From Anisodus tanguticus (Eukaryota > Streptophyta > Magnoliopsida > Solanales > Solanaceae): a stretch of DNA of 64,000 nt. This document shows, piece by piece, positions 36,501-50,900 of this stretch. The position numbers and the translations under genes were made by a program. Location: positions 19,151,001 through 19,215,000 of the forward strand of contig CM067550.1 of NCBI GenBank assembly GCA_034509755.1, written 5' to 3'. A model generated the notes under the pieces. It was given only the letters and a program-made list of their open reading frames with translations. It ran no database searches and was not told the origin of the DNA. Positions within the stretch are counted from its first letter, which is position 1; each line of letters starts with the position of its first letter.

Positions 36501-39500
36501 CTAATAAAGATTTATTCAAGACCTCTAAATCTTTAATTCCAAGACCTCCCATTTTTTAGGAGATGTGATAGTCTTCCACCGCACCAAGTGAAATTTCCTT
36601 CCCCCATCCGCCGCATCCCATAGGAAGTTTATCCGAACCTTTTCCAGCTTCTCAATAACTGAAGCTGGAGCATGAAACAAAGACATGTAGTAACTGGATG
36701 TCCCTAGTCTATTGGATCAAGCAGCTCAACAACTCAAGCTGTCCTAACTGATCACTACCAGAATAGGCATCTATATCTTGAGCTCTGCATATATTTGTCT
36801 ACCTTAAGAGGTACTCCCTCTTTCCCAAAAGGACGTCTTGGTAGTGTTGTCAAAGGCGCGCTTAAGCCCTGAAGCGAGGCTCAAAACATGTTGAGCGCTT
36901 CGCCTCACTTAATGTGCATTTTAATGTCGTCATCAAGGCTCTAAGACATACTTTTCCATGCGAATGAACATTTCATGAAGAGGTTACACTAAACAATTGA
37001 TGTTTCACTTTATCGTAATTTTTTTCAATTTCGTTGTCCATATATTTGTTATTTGTGCTTATAATTATTAGTCTTGGACTAAACATATATCATTGTATTT
37101 TTTTCTCCATTTGCAACTTTTTACATTAAAGCCCACGGCCCACGCTTTATTCATGCTTTGCGCAAGCCCTAATAGACCTTAGAGCTTTTATGTGCTTTTC
37201 ACTTTTGATAACACTCCATCTTGGGTTATTCACTGAAGCTGAATTCCCCATATTTTGACTTAGCCAAATGTTTCCCATGATAACAGATTGGGCAACCTAA
37301 AAAAAGTTGGATCATCAAGAGTATTAGTTGTTCGAGCAATTTACTTTTTCAGTTTAGTGAAATGATCTGAGCAAGTGAAATTTCAGTAGATGCATCTGAT
37401 ATCAAGCATTGAACTGCTAATACTAGCTTCTCGACTGGATACCAGCTACTCAGTTTTACCTAAATTATTTTGGAAATTTTACTATAATGTCGAGCACTAA
37501 GTTTTGACACTTTGAGCAAGTGTAAGAGACTATAAATGAACCATATTCTTTTTTGATAAGTGACTATATATGAACCATATGAAAGGAAGGCTAGTTGGCA
37601 ACAATTTCAATAGCACATAACATATGGAATCTAACCATGTTTATGCAGCATCTCATTTTGAAACATACAAGGTAATCTCAGGAAAAATAATTGCAAATGC
37701 ATGCCAGTAATGACACAATCTAATCTCAGGAAGACGACTTCCAAAATGGAATACCATGATCAATAGCTACAAACATTACCCTGTAGTTGTTCATCCGTCT
37801 AGTGAGGAAAAAGATGTTTTTTATGTAGAACACAACAGAAAGCCTGGAAGATTATACTCTCCAGGTCCCCCCACCCCCACCCTCCCCTCAAAGAAACACG
37901 GTTTAATATGTTATTAACTGCACAGTCATCAGAAAAGAATAAGAAAGACAGCTCAATGAAGAAATCGAGATAAAAGAGTACAAGAAAAACAAGTTAGATC
38001 TGAATACTTACCCCATATTATCATATCCCATTACTAGCGCTTCCCCCTGAATTTTGAGAAAGAGATTAATTCAGACATGTGAAGAAGATGCAAAGAGAAC
38101 TACATACAGTATAGTTGAGAAGAGAGCAAACCAAGGCTATAATAGCAGTAGGCAGCTTACAAGCATATTGAAAGCTCAAATATACCAATTTATTTTCTCA
38201 CAAGGAAAAGAAAAGGGACAAGGAGAGGCTGTGTTTTTTATTAAGGAAAAATGTTTTTTCCATCATCCATAGTAAGTCCAAGTGCTAATCGAATTCCTTC
38301 ACATCATCTCATTAGTTTATTTGAGAGATTAGAAAAATGAAGCCATATCTGTGCATCATATCAGCAACATCAAATTTTGAGCAACTCAAACCAGATACAG
38401 TGGTTTCCATCCATCTCGGCCTATTTCCTGTATTTTTCCCAATTTCAGAAATCAGAGTCCTAATCAGGGGCGGACCCACGTTGTAACATGAGGGTTCAAC
38501 TAAATCTGCTTCGCCGAAATGTTTCTATTTACATGTGTAAATTATACTCGAAACAAATATCTAAGATGAACTGAATCCGCTTGATACATCAATGAAGGTT
38601 GGCTCAATGGTCGAGGGGAGTCATTTCATCAGAGAGCACATGGTTTCAAGCCTTAATGTGCACAGTCGCTATGCATTTTAAATACTTTTCAGTCACAAGT
38701 ACGTTAGTACAACATTAGAACAACGTTGTGCAAGGGAATACCACATTATACTATTTTTAGCTTATTAGCTTCATTTTTATGTTAAATTAGTTACAATCAG
38801 TAATATGTGACGATTATTATCTCACAATTCTTTTTAAGTTTATTATATGTCATATCTGTCACATTTTGTTATAAGTTACATTACATTATTTATTGTTTGC
38901 ATATATTAACTTTTAAAAGTTTAGTTGTATGTGTAAGCTTGTGTATTTACTGTTTATTTTATGTATTCTAATACTTCTATATGTTATAAAGTTGTGTCTT
39001 TTTTATTTTTTGGGGATACATGAACGTGAGGTTAGTTCTATATATTTATCTATTTATTGTTTTAGTAAATTGTTTGTTTATTTTATCTTTATTTTTTATG
39101 GTGTTCCAGATTACTAAATTGTTACTGTTGTTAACTAATTATCAGAATAAAACATAAAAGTTAAAATGAAGACTTTAGTCTTATAGCTGATTATCTTCTC
39201 TCTCTCTCTATATATATATATATACACACAAATCCAAAATGATGTTGTTTGTCTTTATTTCCTTTTTTTTTTTCAGAACTAGAACACCTAAAATGACAAA
39301 TTTTCTTGGCCATTATTGGAAAAAGAAAAAAGAGCAACATACAAAATTCACTTTGTTGTACACGGTAATCCCTATTGTCGACCATCATGTTATTAATGTT
39401 ATGTTGCCTAATTGACTCCACTTGACCAAAATCTTGGGTCCACCACTGGTCCTAATGTGGCAGAGAACAAAAATGAAACCACCAATATTCTACAAATACA

Positions 39501-41922
39501 GAAACAACAGCAACACATGTCAAAAGGAGAAACAACTCAAGAGGGATTTCTTGTTACACATGATGTAACGTAACAGCCAGAGGCAAAGAATTTGTAAAAT
39601 CTGCTTTAACAAGTGTTGTCTTCGTCTCTCTGGCATTTCACCTTCTAATAAAGAGACTAGGGGAGAAAACATTAGACCTTGTTCTGAAATGAGTTTTTCG
39701 GGAAGTTCTACAGTTGGATATGCACAAATGAGGCTTCCGGAAGATTAAAGATTTAGGCAGAGACCAAGAAGAAGATCTAGTGGGTACTGGCGAATTACCA
39801 AGAATGGAAATAAGTCTGCTGGTAGAGGAAGAAAGCATTTTGTGGTCACCAGAATAATTGTTGATTAGTCCAAGCCTTGATGGACAGAGTTACCCGATTT
39901 TGTGTTGGTGGGAGCAGGGAGGTAGCAGGTACCCCGTGGAATTAGTTGAGGCGCGCGCAAGCTAGCCAAGACACCACGCTTATCAAAAAAATAAGGAACT
40001 TCCAATTAAATGTATACTAATAAAACTTGGATGGTGACAAGTGCATGAATATAGTTTGTGAAACTCCAGTTATGCTTTGTACTGCATGCTACTATGTAAT
40101 TCATTCAGGCATAGAATAATGCCGTTGTATGCCATATTGTACCGAAAAGGCACCTGCATCATGTAATTCAAACCTCTAATGCAAAACCAGTAAGAGGTTG
40201 ATCATTTCTTTACCGGAGCAATTTAGGGAGGGGTGTCCACGAGACACATTTACCAGTAAAAGTAGGAACACAGAGACCTGCACTGAATACATGATTGCTG
40301 CTGAATGAGAAAGATGAATATCTTAATTTGACACTTACTCTCTTTCTATGGACACTAAAATGTCATCTACTTCCACTAGCACTTGTATACAAGCTCTCAT
40401 AAAAGGAAGAGCAAAGTACTTCAAGAAAAGACTGAAGGGGAAACATGCATTTCCCCTTCAGTAATAAAGAAAAATAAGAAATACGCATAAAATAATAAAT
40501 AATCTGGCTGAGTAAGGATATTACTAGTTTAGTTGGCGAAAACCGAGTGTTCGAGTCCTTAATTGCATAATATCGATCAAGTAGTTTCTTTATATGATCA
40601 TGCATTGTTGCATCTGTTCCAATACCAGCCTATTAGAAAAAACAATAAGGAAATAGATGAAAATCCATGTGATCATTATCTGGGAAAACCTATAAAACTG
40701 AAGGTCAGACACATGAAAAGACACTGTTTATCACGAAAAATATGGTTAACACTGTTTTGAACAAACAAACTAGCATCACCGAACCCATACCTTGTCCATA
40801 CAACCCAATAGATCAGCCTCACTTAAAAGGGGAGGAGGTCTTGTAACTCCTGAATCAAGGGTCAAAGTTGGTGTAAACTGCAGTTTACAACAGCAAACAG
40901 GTATATGTTCAAGCATCTTGCAGGAAGACAACGGAAGATAATCTATAAAACTGAATAACTCATTTCTTTACATAAGCTTTTTTTTTCCTAGAATGCATGT
41001 TTATTATTTGACGCAAGTGGGAAGAATTTCTAATATGATCTCTCAACATGGAAGGTTGTATTTGCAAATATGACCCCTTTTATCAAGAAATATCAAGTGT
41101 TACAACAAGTTAGCAGTTTCAAAAAAAGTCAAGCATTACAATGCAGGCAGAAATGGATTGTCAGTATGTAACCAAATTTCTTAGATGCTATGCCTATTGT
41201 GAGCTGTAGCACTATCAGAAACCAGGAAGTGCTTTATATAGATCAAAATGAAATTAAAGAGAAAAGGAAATGATTCAGATAGACAAGAATAATTCAATTG
41301 CCACTCAAGATCTCTAGTTATATGTCCAGAAGAAAAGGAAGAGCTACACGGCCGGCTTATCAAGAACTAAACTAAATCAATGCATTCAGCAGATATTCAT
41401 TGCACACTCAGCATATGTCATGCCTACTAGACCATCATTATTCATCACGAGGCTTTTGGTTGCTTCAACTGGTTGAACTATCAAGCATTATGATGAAGGT
41501 AGAAATAGATTGGCAGAATATGTGGCAAACAATGAGATCCTACGCCTACTGTGAGCTGTAACGCCAAAATTTTTAGGAATCACTATATATACTCAAATGA
41601 GATTATGAAACATATAGGATCGATGGCAAAGAAAAGAAGTAGATGGAGAATTTTCCCTGCTTGCATCTGGTGGACAATTTGGAAGGAGAGGAATTCAAGA
41701 TGTTTTGAAAATATAGAGAATAGTATGCAGAAGATCAAATTGAATTGCCTTTTGCTATTATGTTTTTGGTGTAAACAGATATGCTCAGATGATACTGATA
41801 CCATTATTGATGTTCTAGACTCAATATAGAGGCAGATCAGTGTAGCTTCTGGAGTGCAAATGGTAAATATGGTTTCTGTACAACCCATGTACTGTTTTGC
41901 CCACTATGTGTGTGTGTGTGTG

Positions 41923-41967
<45 letters not shown>

Positions 41968-44900
41968 GCAATAGGTACCACTTTCAAAAAAAAGAATATG
42001 AAATGTAGAAAAAGGTAATTCTTTAGAAAGATAACAATTCATTCTGGTATTCAAGCTCTATAGACTATTCCCTTAAAAGAAAGAGCTATACCGAAAGTTA
42101 AAGACAAAAATTCAGCAAGCTACAACATCAATAAGACAATAATAGGTAGTCAATCCCCAGATAAAATAGTTTAGGGGTCCTTCCCACAGCTTCATAATAG
42201 TGAACATCTTAAAAACTTTTTCAACATAAAGGTAAGAAAGTTTTAGTTATTGAAGCTAAGTTGGGACTTTTAACAACTTATCATGTGTTTTTATATAGAT
42301 TCTAGCCCCTTTAAATGAGAATTAATAGCTAAAGGTGTGCTGGATTGTGCATTTTCAGGTTGATGAACTTAAAGAAAGCAAAAAGGATGAAAAGCATCAA
42401 ATACTGCAAGAATCTGCACATTTGGGCAAAACATATTTTTTTAGATGAAATTAGAAATTGGGCAAACATATTGGAAGAGAAGAAATGGAAATCTGCAGCT
42501 CAACTGGTCTCAACAGTTGGAGCCAACTGTTTCATTGATTAAGCACCTGAAGGATTTAGAAACCGTTGCCACAGTTACTTGTGAAAGTAGAACTTAGTTT
42601 GGTAATAGGTAACTAACAAGGAATTGTGTTGATTAAGGGATTAATCTAACATATTTAATAGAACCAAATTAGGGATATGGAGATTCTTACTTGGGCATAT
42701 ATCAATTGCTATTTATTAAACCCCGATTGCCTTAGAAAAGTCAAACTGGTGGTTAAAAGTCTTTAAGTATTGGGAAATATTAAGCACACAAGAGTGTGAC
42801 CTAGTAGTCAATGAAGTGGGTTGAGAATCACGAGGCCTGAGGTTCAAATCCCAGTGGAGGCAAAAACGTTATGTGATTTCTTCCAATCTGTCCAAGCCTT
42901 GGTGGACATAGTTACCGGTACCTGTGTTGGTGGGAGGTAGCGGGTACCCCAGGGAATCAAGGTGCACACAAGTTGGCCCCGACACCATGGTATCAAAAAA
43001 ACGTAATAGGAAATATTAAGTAGGTATTTGTGATATTGATGCCATAACACTAGTTCTCAAATCAATCCTAGTTCCTATCTCGTAATTGTTAGAACTCTTT
43101 ATTAAATAGTGTTTGTTTAAATTCCTCACCAGAGAATATTTTAGTTATCTTTAGTCATAATTAAATTGTTAATTGAAAACCAAAACCTTATTGGGAAGTT
43201 ACATTAGGAAAGTAGATTCGCATACACTAAACTCTCACGCTTACACCAACGCTCCTAGTTAGGTTAGTATATTGCAGTGACCATATCACATTCTCAAATG
43301 AGGGTTTTTTGTGGACATCATTAGTCTAATAAAGGTAAAGATGAGGCCCTAACAGAAAAACAAGAAGATGAAATGAACAATGTGAATTGGGCCATTCGGC
43401 AAATCAGAAAGTGCATCCTTTTGCTTACACAAAGAAAGATAAATGGTCCTCCATACTCAAAAACTCTCGATTGTGGCCTAGACTTGTAATATACAGAATT
43501 AGTCCCATGGTTCAAGCTAAAGCTGCAAGTTTCACATAGATCTTCAAACTGTTGCTGCATCTTAAACTAAAAATAATTGACCTTAAATGGTTCCTCACTC
43601 AACTAAAATTAAGATGAACAGAATTTTTATTGTCAATAGCATGCACATGATGTACCTGACTTTTGAGTGGTAAGATGGGAATTAAAAGAGAAAATTCCAA
43701 AATAAAAAGAAACAGCCAAGCTCCAGCAGGACAGGCAGATTGAATTGTTCTCTTTTTTTAGCACATGTAATCTACTTGTATAGACAATCTCTCCCCCCAC
43801 CCCCCCCCCCCCCCCTCTCCATAGGTGATGCATGCTCTTGTATAATTATTTTGTACCGGGTCATATCCTGTTTTGCCAACAAAATCACCAATCATCGGAA
43901 GAGGAACTACTGGCAGGCCCTTCGCTAGCCCCACCACTGCCTCCACTTTCATCTTTTCCCACTATTCCCCCCTCTATCATCTATTTATCCCCCTTGAGCT
44001 ACCTGTTGGCCTCTTGGTAACCCTGCAACTTCAGCGGCCAACCTCAGTCAACTCAAAGTTGAGCACTGAGCTGCTGAATCAGATGACTTATTGAACTCTC
44101 CCCTCTTCAAGTCCTGGCATATTCAACTAGAACCCCCACCAACTTGCTCAGTCAACACTAACCGCTCGACTGTAAAAATATTGATATCAAATTTGGTTTT
44201 GCTGCATAAACTAGCTAGCAATTTCATCTTAAGGAAGCTAGGACATAACTGCAGATAGATTCAAATGGGAGTATTGATGTTCAAATTTCCCTAACTTTTT
44301 AGGGGGGCACAGTGAAAACCGTGAAAAGTGCATCGAAAAGATGTAACTAGAACAAAGACTATGACAGTAGCTGGACGGAACAAGCTCTCTTATTCTGAAT
44401 TAGCTTTCCCAGTTTTGATGGCTTCCAAAGCTGGCCTTCATAACAGCCCCACTTCCATTGCTACAGATACCCTTGGAGAAAAAGAAGGGGTGATAATGGG
44501 ATCAAGAAGGGGGAACTAGGATGGAAGGAATTGTTGTAGGCAATTTTGTCAAAACTAGCCACCTACCACTGCCAGAAGTAATAAAGGAAAGAATAGTGCA
44601 AAAAAATGCATACATCTTAAGAGTATTGTGAATCAAGTCAGAATACAAAAGGGCACATCAAGATTACATGTCAATTCAGCTGTCAGCCCCACAAGAAATA
44701 GGTTCATTCTTTAATTGGCAGTTATAAAATAGAATTTTTCTAGAATTCACGTAGAAATGGCTTCAAATAATTAAGCTTGTCATAGGACAGATGATACCAA
44801 AATACTACAGAGAAATTCCTCAAAAGTGCATGTTTAGCCTCACCATTGCATAATTGCAACGTCATAAATAGAATAATTAATTGGTTTTTGGATAGAAACA

Positions 44901-47900
44901 AAGATTATGAACCAACCTGCTGACCAAAACTGTATGTTGGGATCACTGAACCTCCCCATGATTCAAATCGGTACACATCAAGGTAGTTTTTCTGTGAATA
45001 CAAGAAGAAAAATGATAATTTGTTACAAATAGCCGATTTCAGATTGCAGTTGCACTAGTCCTCTGCATGTTTCTTGTTTAAAGTGAAGAAATTGCATGAT
45101 TGAGTTGAGAGTTTGAAACAAATTTCAGAAAGAAGAACAAATATTAACATCCTCCAGGTATTGGTTTCTAAATAGATGTAGCAAATCTATCCTCAAAGTA
45201 CAAATTCGTCCAGTTTAAGTAAACAGAAGATATTATGAAAAGAGAATGAAAAGAAAGAACATTCAAAGATGAAATAAACAAAATATAAAAATCTAGCAAT
45301 TAGACTTCTCTTCTTCCTCCATTATCGGTAAAAGTGTATACGAAAAAAAAGGCAGCACACTGCCAAAGCATGTGCCATCAGTGAGACAGATTGCAGACAA
45401 AGAAACTATTATTGGAAACTTACGGCAAGTATCACTCTCCCACATGCAGAAAAGGATTCACCAGCAATATCAATCTCAACTATAGTTTCAGCTCCGACAG
45501 CAGGTTGAGAAACACAGGCCAAAAAATGGCGAACAACCAACTCGTACACTCTCTGCACAGAACAAATGTCAGTAGTAGAAAGGAGTTCAACATAGGTCAC
45601 AAGGGAAGTCACAGTGCAACTCCTGCATAAGTTGCCACCAACTAAGAATAGTGTCAGATCGAGTACTAACATGGTGATCCTGGCTCCATCTAGATTCCCC
45701 AGCAGAAAATTTAGTTGGATGAATAGGAGGGTGGGCTTTGTCATCATGCCCACCTCCACTAGGGTTTCTCCAAAGTCCTGATTGAGGGTCTAGTAGGCGC
45801 TGAGCATATGAGCCCCATACAGGATGACCTTCTTGCTCTTGCACCATTGTCTGGTTACACAAAGTAATCAACTGAGTACTGTAATTAATGATACCAAAAA
45901 TAGTGTACTCTATGAATCAACAGACCAGTCAAAACAGTTCAGAGAACTTAAGTAGCATCAGCATTCTGGTCACATGAATATCACATTAAAGAAGCATCAG
46001 CATCATGGTTAACTGACAGCTAAATTCCACCTTTTAGTTGTTGAAGTTTCTCTGCTGAATTGTTACCAGTGATTTAAAGTTAAAATAATAAGAGCATTTT
46101 CCTACCTGTTTCCTTAATTTTCTGAGCTATCTTTTTCTTCGGTCTGCGATGGCATGTATACAGGCAATAAGGTCATTACGGCTTGACTAACCTGTTAATT
46201 GTTTTGACTTTTGAGTATACTTTTCCTTATATGTTACAAGTTGTTTGTGGGAGTTATTAAGCTTAAGATTTAAGAGCACAAGTACCTTAGTACTTGCCCC
46301 TCTCTACAAGACCAGTTCTTATTTTGGGTCTGAATGTCTTGGAACTAGTATGTTGGAAAAAAATTGTTTTGATTTTCAAACGAAAAATGCGTAAACAGTT
46401 TTGTTTGTTGCCTCAAAAAGAGTCAATTCTCAGCACAATCCAGAAACATTACTCTCATAACAAAATCTGAACACTTCCTGATACAAAATTTAATGCAGAA
46501 TCAAACAAAAGAAAATTGTTTTCTAATCCAAAGTAGTAGTAAATTTTCTTTTGGCTTCTTTTTTCTTTTTTCTTTTTTTATAACTAAGAAATCACTGAGG
46601 GCCATTGGTGCACAGTTTGAAACTCGATGGATAATGTGTCCACCTGTCTACCTTTTTTGTTTTTTTGATAAGGTAAATAATTTTATTAACAATTGTGAGA
46701 ATTCCGTGTACAATGCGTATACCAAAAGAAGAGAACCTACACCGAAATATGGTTCTCAACAAAAGAGATCCAATCCTCTATACATATCGGGACCTCATAA
46801 GTACACCAAAACGAAACTAGAGACAACATACTACTTTGCATTTTTACAAAATCTTGTTCCACCCCTTCAAAAGCCCTCCGATTTCTCTCTTTCCAAATAA
46901 CCCAAAATAACCCAAATGACTGCTAAGGGGGCAACACTCCATTCCCTTAGTCTTCTCTTCCCCATCCTATGAGTCCAGCTTTGCAAAGCCTCTTTCACTG
47001 TGCCCGACATCATCCATTGCATCCCAAACAAATTAAGAGCCACCCTCCATAACCTATTAGCCCCTTTGCAATGCAATAGAAGGTGCTCTACATTTTCTCC
47101 TGAACTCTTGCACATAAAGCACCAACTTACATAGGTGATTCTTTTCTTTCTTAGATTTTCCGTTGTTAAGATCACACCCCTTGCCGCCAACCATGCAAAG
47201 AAACACACCTTCCTCACTGCTCTAGGAATCCAAATGGAATCCGCGGCAGGGTTCAAACCCGTGTCGTGTGCCTACCATACATAACAAGTTTTGCTCTTAC
47301 CACTAAGCTGCGCTAAATTTGCTTTTGGATTTTGAGAGTTGTTGAGATAAAATATAACTAAATAATAAAATTGTGCTCTAACAACTTAAGTTTTTAGATG
47401 AGATGGTCACACAATTCAATATGGTAACAGAGCAGGCAAGAGGCCCAGGGTTCAAATCTTACCGCCACCTGAAACTCAAAATAACATATTCCACGTCTTT
47501 GCCCATAAAAAAGAATAAGGGCCACAAGTGAAGGTGAGTGTTGAGACATAATATAAGTAAATAATTAAAGTGTGCTCTCTAACCAGCTTAAGCTTTTAAA
47601 TGAGATGATCACACAGTTCAATAAGAGCTATTAAATTTTTTTAGGTGTTTTAGCTTGAATTAGCAGCCCTGGATGAGCCTTCCTCCACTTAAACACTACC
47701 AATTGTCCTAATTTAACTATCTAGTAAGCGTTTGGGCAATATTTGGTTGAAGTTGAAAATGAGTATTTGAAAGTTGAACTTCTATTTGGACATGAAATAC
47801 TCCTCAAACCAATTTTTCAACTTCAAATTCTATATTTCAAGTTGAAGTTGAAACAAAGGACTAAATTGTAAAACAAACATTCATTTGCAGATAATATTTC

Positions 47901-50900
47901 AAGTTGAAGTTGAAATAATGGAATAATCTTTTGGCCAAACGATTCTTTTTTGGTAAATTATGTCTATTTTACAAGGTAGTTTTTTCAAAAGATCAAATGC
48001 TTCTTTATTACGTCATTGGAGAAAAATAGATTTTTAAGGAAACCCCTATATGTTCTTTTATTATCCTAAACTGGAAAGGGGGCATGGGACTAATTTATCC
48101 TCTACAAGTACTTCCTCCACGAAAAAGGAAAGGCACTATTATTATTATTATTATTTATGGAGTGTTCATTGACTTCATTTTCTTGGAACTTTGTTAAATA
48201 GTTTTAGCTAGGGAAAGGTGCAAAAAATACCCCTAACATTTGTGATTTGTCTTAAAATATACCCTCTGTTAACCTATTGACTCAGATTGCCTCGCACTGT
48301 TAAAATCGTCTCAAATATGCCCCCCTCCCACTAACGGTTTTACACCGTGGAAAAATTGAACTGACTTAATTGACACGGTAGAAGCCACATAAGGGTATAT
48401 TTGGACCTTTTTAATTGTTCCCGGGGTTAGATAAACCACTACCACCAGCTAAGAAACATTTTCCTACCACCCTCTCAAAGATACAGCAACACCCCCAATT
48501 CTTTCACCCCACCGCCAAAACCACAAAAAGGGATCAGTCACCACTCCAAAGCCACTCTGGAACCAGTACCTCCATAATGAACGGCCGCCACTATAGCCCA
48601 AAAAGAAATCCACCAAATATTAATAAAAAACAGCCCTAAATGTTCAAATCTAGAACTAATTAAGCCACTCAACTGGAAAAATCTCCATAGCCACAAAGCC
48701 CATATCAGTTGACACAAGAATCTGACCTCACATCAAAACCCACCCCTTTGCTGAAAATGAAAAAACAACCAACAAAATCGCATCTGTGGTGGGTTTCAAT
48801 AGAGAAGGCATCTAGGAAAAAAGATGAGTAGTTGTTGATGTTTAGGTGTGATAGAAAGAAATGGAGTTGGGGCAGCTATGGTGATTTTAGAGGGGATGAT
48901 GATTAAAGGTTGAGGGGGGTTTTGGTGTATTTTTTAGTGATGAAAAAACAGGGGGCGGAAAAAGACGGTGGTTTGTGGTGGAAACAGGTTCAAAGAGGCT
49001 AGAAAAATGAAAGGTGTCAAAGGAATTTTGGGGTGACAATGGCGATGAAGGTGGTGCAGTGATCTTCCCGTGGAGAGTGTGGCTGACAGGGATTGTGTTA
49101 ACATTGAGGGCCTTTCATGGTAAGAGGATTTGTATAGTGTGTTAGTGTGTGTACTGAGTGGAATGAAAAGGTGGTGATGGAAGGGAGAGAAAATGGTGAT
49201 GGTAGTGGTGGTAATGGTGGTCTGGCAGATGGGAGGTAGAGGAGGGGTAGGGGGAAGGTAGAGAGAGAAGGGGGTAAATGGGTGTCAAAAATGTGTCCGC
49301 CGTAAATCACCAACATTAGATCCCTTTCAACCTGACTAGACTACCTTGGAGGATCGTTCGTGACAAGGGCATAAATGAGCTGATAGGTTAACGGAGGGTA
49401 GATTTAAGACAATCGCAGACGATAGGGGCAAAATTTGAATCTAGTCTATGGATATTAGTTTTTTAATAAAGTCCTAGATATGTAATTTTACTCCAGTAAA
49501 ATTACAAAATTGAAAATTAAATATGTTAGCCCTCGTACTCAAATCCTCGCCATTAGAATAAACTCAGTGTGTTCGACCAGTATTCTTTTCAAACAACAAA
49601 CTGTGACTAATAATCTAAATTTTAGAAAAGTATGAAAACCTTCAAAATTATTAACCAAACAAAAGAGCAGTTTGGATCAGCCAGTTCTATTTTTTAAAGG
49701 GAATAATGAGACCGAGAGAAGAACCTATCTTCAATAACATCAGTAGAAGTACATTTCCTTTCAGCAACCTTCCACCTGCATATCTCTGGTAAAACTTCCT
49801 CTTTCCCATTTAGGTTGACACACATTGATTGTTCACAAAGAGTAAGGGGTTAGTTTAACTCGTGCAGCAACAGCATACTGTATATTTTGGAATTTATGTG
49901 GGAAGTTTGATTTATTGGAGATAAAAGGGCATCATTGCATGTGTAAAAAGTGAAATGGGGCAATGGCAGTGATGCTTTTTCATAAGTTCTATCCCGTTCA
50001 CATACTTATCATAATGATTTAACCAGTGGCACAGCTTGAAGAACATTACCTACAACATGACTTATTCTTAGCTTATCAAAAATGAAATAGTTAACTCACC
50101 CGCAAGTCAGTCTTCTCCGAGAAGCGATCAGTTTCTGTGCGAGGATAACTGATAAAACCATTTTGATATAAATCTTCTGCCACCTATCAAAAACTCGAAA
50201 AGAAATAGAGGAAGTTAATCAATACAATCCTGGATAAGCATGTTCTGCAATAAAACATATTCAGCAGCAATAGTAAAGTGCCCTCATCAATGAAGCAAAT
50301 AATGTCATACTCCTGACTACCAGAACAGGGGCGTATATAACATTATATGTGGGGGTTCAATTGAACCCCTAACTTTCGACGCGGAGCATAAAGTTATGAG
50401 TAAAAATTTATTAAAATTGCAATAAATCGTAGACATGAACCCATAACTTTTAAATACAATGGGTTCAATACTAAAAAACTTAAAAGGTTGAACCCATAAA
50501 GTTTAAATCCTGGATCCGCCTCTGCACCAAAACAATCGACTCTCTGACCTAGAAAAAAGATTCTGGAATAAGATAAGCAACAACAATCCTATTCCGGTTC
50601 ATGTGACTCACTGATGTAACCACGACTGTCACTCAAGAGCTTGAGGTTTCATTCTCAACATTAAAAGCTTGGAGTGCTTCAAGAGGTCTCGGAAACCAAT
50701 TTTTAGATAGAGTGCTTTTGGATGAGCTTTGGGTTGTTGTGTCCAAATTGACAACACATAGAAAAGGAAATTTTATTTAATTTGTTATCGATATTTCTCT
50801 CTTTAAACTTTCACTCGTCCTAAAAATTTGTTTGGTAATTAAATACATTAGTACTAAAAATCAAACAAATCAATGGAAAAAAGTGGTTTGATTTCAAAAG

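Noticed and set aside
40540..40565. GTGTTCGAGTCCTTAATTGC looked like a tRNA B box near an A-box-like TTTAGTTGGC.
   Set aside because: It is antisense to TOP3A exon 12 coding sequence (KDSNTRFSP) and has no cloverleaf.
45391..45630. 79-codon plus-strand frame.
   Set aside because: It is antisense to TOP3A exon 9 and has no domain of its own.
46493..46900. 135-codon plus-strand frame.
   Set aside because: It overlaps the 3' UTR and tail of a minus-strand LINE in antisense and shows no domain.
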